From Cryptomeria japonica (Eukaryota; Streptophyta; Pinopsida; Cupressales; Cupressaceae): 64,000 nucleotides of DNA. Made by a program: the position numbers and the translations under genes. The notes under the pieces were generated by a model. The model was given only the letters and a program-made list of their open reading frames with translations, was not told the DNA's origin and did no database searches. Location of the stretch: the NCBI RefSeq assembly GCF_030272615.1, contig NC_081406.1, positions 112,873,783 through 112,937,782 on the forward strand. Reading direction: 5' to 3'. Shown here in pieces: positions 59,378-64,000 of this stretch (the first letter of the stretch is position 1; each line of letters opens with the position of its first letter).

Positions 59378-62221
59378 TTATGCAAAGGATTGGACCAGAG
59401 GGATGGAAGGATGGAAAATATGCATTGGATAATAGATAGGGTATTGGAAGAATTGGGCTTCAGTGGGTGGAAATGAAGGAAACATCAACATTGGCACACA
59501 CCTTGAGGGATGATGGATTGATGGAGGAAAAATTGATCTTAGATTATGAGATTTGGATGGAGGAATAGCGAGGGATTTGTGGACATAAGGGCCCAAAATG
59601 GATGAAGAAGGTGATGGAGGAACAAATTTGAGAGGGTTGGATGGAGGAATATAAATTTTGGATTCCAAGTTAGATTTTTCTTTAGGTTTTTGTGCTTCAA
59701 GGAGTTGCTTAGGAACCCACATTGTTTTGGATTTTTCATGCTTTTGTTGTTGTTTGGTGTGCATTGCTTGCATAAGGGATTTAGGAACCCATATATATTT
59801 TGACTTTTCTTTATTTTTCTCAGTGGGCCTTCGTGGCCTTTTGGATATTTCTTTTTGTTTATAGATCATATTGTTCTTTGTTTTGACATGTCGATTATAT
59901 TGGACATGTTGATCCTTGAATACATGTGGATTGCTAGACTTGTGACTTTTATACTTGGCATCCAAATTTCTTGGAGGGAGAAAGGAATGCATGGATGGAT
60001 ATGAATGAAATGGAGTTCTTTTGGATGGATGAAATTTACTCAAGGATTTGTGCCTTTTCTGACCTTGCATAGAGGAGGAAGGGATATAAGGACCTAAGAT
60101 GGATGGAAGGTATGATGGGGAAGGTGTATGTTTTGATTTTGATGGAGGGATACCAACGTCTTGAGAGTGAGTTATGTAGACATGACCCTTAAGATCTTCT
60201 TTCATATTGAGGAGTTCTTTCTTGTGAAGGTTTACTCCTTTGCCTTTATGAATATCTTGACTTGTAGGATACTCTTTTCTTTGGGAGGAATACGTGAGTC
60301 CATTATGAGGTGGATATGATATGAGAGAAATAATGAGATCTTGAAGTGGATCGGATTGCACCAAAGTGGAAGAACCCACTATGCATGTCGAGGGCTCATG
60401 AACATCTTGCACTAACACGTTAGAATCATGAGGGGGATTAGGATCATGAGAGGGACTAGGATTGTGTAGTGGACATGGTTCAATGACAGGCTCTTTAAGA
60501 GATGGAATGGGAGAAATAATGAGATCATCAAAAGAAATGCGCTCTTGGAGTGTATATGGAGCATTAAGACAAGGAGATGGAGGAACAAAAATATCTTGTG
60601 GAGGATTTAAAGGAATAATTTGATCTTGACAAGGAGGAAGATCATTGGAATCCTCTTTAAAGGTGCTTTGCTCTTGACTTTTAATGGGATTATCGGAAAG
60701 GATGGAAAGGATATCTCGATCTTTCTTAGGAAGTGGAATGCCAATGGGATTTGAAAGGACATTTTTTTCATGAAATGGAAGGGGATCGTTTGGGATTGGA
60801 TGGACTGGGATATCTTGATCTTTCTCAAGGAATGGAGTGTCAATAGGACTTTGGATAGGATGGACAAGAATAGGGGAATCATCGTGAGTGTCTGGGAACA
60901 TGGGGTCCTGGTCAACAATTGGATGGGATGATAAGGTTTCAGGATCTTGCTCTTGATCTTTTTTAAGACACGTTTCTTCATGCTCTAAATTATCCTCTTG
61001 ACATAGGGTTGGAATTTGGATATGCATGGGGGATTCTGACAAGGGATCAATATTTTGGCATGAAGGAAATGCACTTTGAACATTTGTGATGGATTATGGC
61101 AAGGAATCAATGCTTGAACATGAGGAAGAGGGACTTCGAATGGTGTCCTCTAAAATAGGTAATGGCAATAAAGTGCATGGTTGCATTGGGTCTAGTATTT
61201 CTGAAACATGACAAGGATGCACATCATGAATTGGATTATCTTGGCAATCACCTATGGATAGCCCTTGGATAATTTCATCCTTGGGTGTATTATTTGATGA
61301 GGACAATATGGAAGGTTCTTGTGAAACTTCTAAAGGTGTAGGGATAGATGCCACTGGAGAGTCAATTTGCTTGTGGGGAGATGAGGCATTGCTAGACATA
61401 AGTGTATTATCATGATCTTCCTCAAAGAACTCACTTGGTAATTTCCTTAAGATCCTTGCAATAAAGCCACCTTTCTTTCGAGGTTTTGACATGGTTGTAT
61501 CTGGAATTTGAACTTGTTTGGCAAGGAGTTGGTTCTGGTCTAATGTCATGTTTTGATTTCAAACTAGATGTTGATCAAATTGGTTTGACATGTTCAAAAT
61601 TTGGCTTGGTGTGTGCTGCAACATTTGTTTTTGAATGTTTGTTTGTGGTTGTTGACATTGATATGTTGATTGAACTTGTTGATATTCCACAATTGGTTGA
61701 AATTTTTGTGGACATTGTATAGTTGGTTGGACATATTGTTGAAATTGGACCATTGGTTGTGTTCGTTGTATATGTTGGAACTGTTGAACAATTGGTTGTG
61801 ATGGTTGAAAATGTGATTGATAGTAAACACCTTCTTGTTCTTGTTGTGGAGGCACATAATGTTGTTGTCTCTTTTCTTGAAATTGTTTCATCATCTCTAT
61901 TTGTGAGAGGAGATCTTGTATGTTTGATTGTTCAATAAGAGATCTTACATCAATTGGCTCAATCTTTGGATTTCGGCTTGGAAATTTTTTAAATATTTTG
62001 GACATTTGTGATCTATTCTTCTCAATGTTTTTCACTTTTTGTTCCAAAATATCCTTTTCTTGAGCTAGTTTCTCCTCTAGTTTTTGTATTTGGACATTTA
62101 CATCATCATGATAAGTTTGATCCAAGTTCTGAGACATATAGAGATTGGAGTGACATGATTGATTTCTCAATTGTGATGACATGGCTTCGTAAGAAGGTTG
62201 AGACCTCATTTCAACAAACAT
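59378..62221 (-). pseudogene. Long Pro/Ser/Gln-rich ORF, two in-frame stops, unknown
   Basis: One frame of about 948 codons, from the ATG at 62221, interrupted only by TGA at about 61560 and TAA at about 61094. First part: a helical, charged segment (QIQKLEEKLAQEKDILEQKV, about 62090) and a Gln-rich stretch with QPIVQQFQ and VQPTIQ phrases. Middle: acidic, Pro/Ser-rich. Last part: basic, with duplicated KSKYIWVPKSLMQA and KSKTMWVPKQLLEA (about 59800-59700) and duplicated LGPY (about 60090 and 59590). No enzyme motif, membrane span or signal peptide is visible. I do not recognise the family. The better preservation of the frame than in neighbouring relics suggests a recently active element or gene. 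Confidence 0.5.
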
Positions 62222-62339
62222 GTCACTATGCAATGCAACTAATGGGATTGACAAATGCAACCTAAAAGGATGAACATGCAACTTAATGTTTTTGTTGTTT
62301 TTCAAGATTTTGACAAACTTTTTGGAATGCAACCTAAAG

Positions 62340-62970
62340 ACTCAACCTTGGGAAGTTGAAATGAAGCCAAGACCTTAAATGACAAAGGATCAAATGACAA
62401 TAGGACAAATTGACAATGTCTCACTTATATGCTTGGATACTAAGCTGGGTTTGACAAAAATGATATTAATGAAAGGACAAATTTTAGACAAGGTCAAGAC
62501 TCCCTAACAACAACTTAGGGTATCATCCAAAGTTTTGATTTTTCAAGTTTGACAAACCAAATTTTTGTGACTAAATACAAGAAGGCAATGATTATGACAA
62601 TGACTTAGGATATGACATGAAAATGATCTAAGGATATGATATGACAAGATGAAGCCAAGACAAGATGACAATACAATGATAAGGATATGCGAAGACCAAT
62701 GACTTGGAATATGCGAAATGCAACCTAGGCAAGACTTAATTTTAGCATGACAAAGATAATGCACGAATGTCACCTAAATGGAAATCTAGCATGGATATGA
62801 CAATGAAATGCAAACTTAGGGAAATGATTTTGAACCTAAGTGCAAAATGAGGACATGTGCAATGAAAAGGACTAAAATGAAGGGAGATGACAATATGCCC
62901 TAGGACCTAAGTTGGACTATGCAAAACCTAGCCTAAAGTGACATGAATTTTGAAACAAAGATATTCAATG
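62340..62970. repeat. Low-complexity ATGACAA/GGACAA-rich stretch
   Basis: ATGACAA, TGACAAT and AGGACAA recur throughout, similar in character to 45595-46475. Upstream (5') flank of the Pro/Ser/Gln-rich frame. Confidence 0.45.
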
Positions 62971-64000
62971 TTTTGACAAGCCATGTTCAAATGTTGGATG
63001 AATACTTAGACAAATTTGGACTTTTGTTTGGATTTTGTTTTGAATTGAAGGTTGTTGATTTTGAAAACCCAAGTTGATTATGAGCACTTTTGAAAGTTTG
63101 TTTTTGATTTAACCTTTGACAATCACGGAAGACAAAATGTTTGTTTGAATTTGACTCAAGACAATCAAGTTGATTCACAACAAATCCTATGGTTGGCAAG
63201 GGCAATATCTGTTAAATCCTCTAACCATAAAATATAACACTCAGTAGGATAGCTAGATGCTTGGTAGCACTGGCTCCCCCTTATAGTGCACTCGCTTCTC
63301 GGGCATACCAAGCTTCAAGTTCAAGGGACATCACTTCCCAAGAACTTTCTATCTCAAACTGAGGAGTACATGAGAGGTGTCTTCAACATGCGCACATCAC
63401 AACACCTGAACCAATAGATGGAAGGATTTTGGCATCTAAAAACAAGAGATTCTAGTAAGGGCATCCATTCGGGTGGGTATTGATCCGACGAATAAATCAT
63501 CGCAATACCATTCCAGCACCCATTGTCTACAACTTTCGTTGCATCCACTGTTTTTTAGAGTGGTTCAAAAGAGCTTGGCTTTAGCCCGTCACCACTTTGG
63601 GTCATTCCCTCTCACCAATGCCTGTGTGAAGTGCCAGGCAAATCGGGAGGCAGGCCTAGTTCTAAGGGTTAAAACATGCGATCAAATTAAAAATAGACAA
63701 AGCATGCATGGTGTTCATTAACCTTTAAGAAATGAAATGTGCAACTACTTTAAAAATGGCAAGCAAGATGTTTTAATAGAAGTCTTTGACCGCATCCTGC
63801 ATAAGATTCATTAGTAGTTGCATTTTTAGTCTTTGTCACATGTAATGCCAAGATGCTACACAGAGAATTAGTACCAAAGAAAAACCATAGGGCAAGAAAG
63901 AGAATGAAAAACAAACAAACTTGCAAGTAAAAACAACTGATTTCACCTCTGTTTCTGTCCTTACACAGGCGCAAAATGCCTCAACATAGGCGTAGGTCTC
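62971..64000. other. Unassigned sequence, no supported gene
   Basis: No conserved frame. The last bases (ACACAGGCGCAAAATGCCTC near 63965) resemble a GCGCCTGTGTGGGCAC stretch at 47195 in the opposite sense, a weak hint that both belong to one repeat family. Confidence 0.25.

Overview
This window is repeat-dense nuclear DNA of a large-genome seed plant. The diagnostic content is plant-type Ty1/copia and Ty3/gypsy LTR retrotransposons nested in one another, a plant mobile domain (PMD) reading frame, and a relic of a large rolling-circle transposon. A gymnosperm/conifer source is plausible from the very long LTRs and deep nesting, but this is inference. I found no intact host gene, rRNA, tRNA or CRISPR array. 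Almost every coding region is broken by stops or frameshifts, so the features are mostly fossil coding regions.

Layout. 1-3015: 5' part of a Ty3/gypsy element on the minus strand (gag, primer-binding site, an LTR with inverted ends). 3016-9987: two head-to-head, inverted copies of the front half of a Helentron-type (Helitron2-like) transposon, minus 3016-6690 and plus ~7560-9987, around a ~0.9 kb spacer of tandem repeats. The ancestral protein carried two OTU-like domains, a Cys/His-rich region, a helitron-specific domain and an HUH Rep domain. 9988-33428: a 23.4 kb Tat/Ogre-like Ty3/gypsy element inserted exactly inside the right-hand Rep domain, between the HUH motif and the tyrosine motif. 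Its ~5 kb LTRs each carry a ~1000-codon decayed ORF in U3. Its pol order is gag-protease-extra RNase H-RT-RNase H-integrase. Its leader is interrupted by a complete 7.4 kb Ty1/copia element (15116-22528) with a perfect TAGTA target duplication.

33429-35000: Helentron Rep continues. 35100-43480: unassigned, mostly non-coding, with a pyrimidine-rich block, several LTR-promoter-like sequences and an LTR 3' fragment. 43620-44790: Helentron 3' end, helicase motifs V/VI followed by an apurinic-like endonuclease (EEP) domain. 44800-46480: tandem and minisatellite repeats. 47370-49313: PMD gene relic with an acidic tail. 49607-57259: a second Ty1/copia element, 5'-truncated, with a 1.2 kb solo LTR (53699-54908) inserted in its reverse transcriptase. 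57260-64000: unassigned repeat DNA containing a long minus-strand Pro/Ser/Gln-rich ORF with only two internal stops.

Reading order of events: Helentron insertion and inverted duplication, then gypsy insertions into both arms, then copia insertion into the large gypsy element. The most interesting items are the Helentron with paired, cysteine-less OTU-like domains plus HUH Rep and EEP; the giant LTR that carries its own U3 gene; and the displaced second RNase H.
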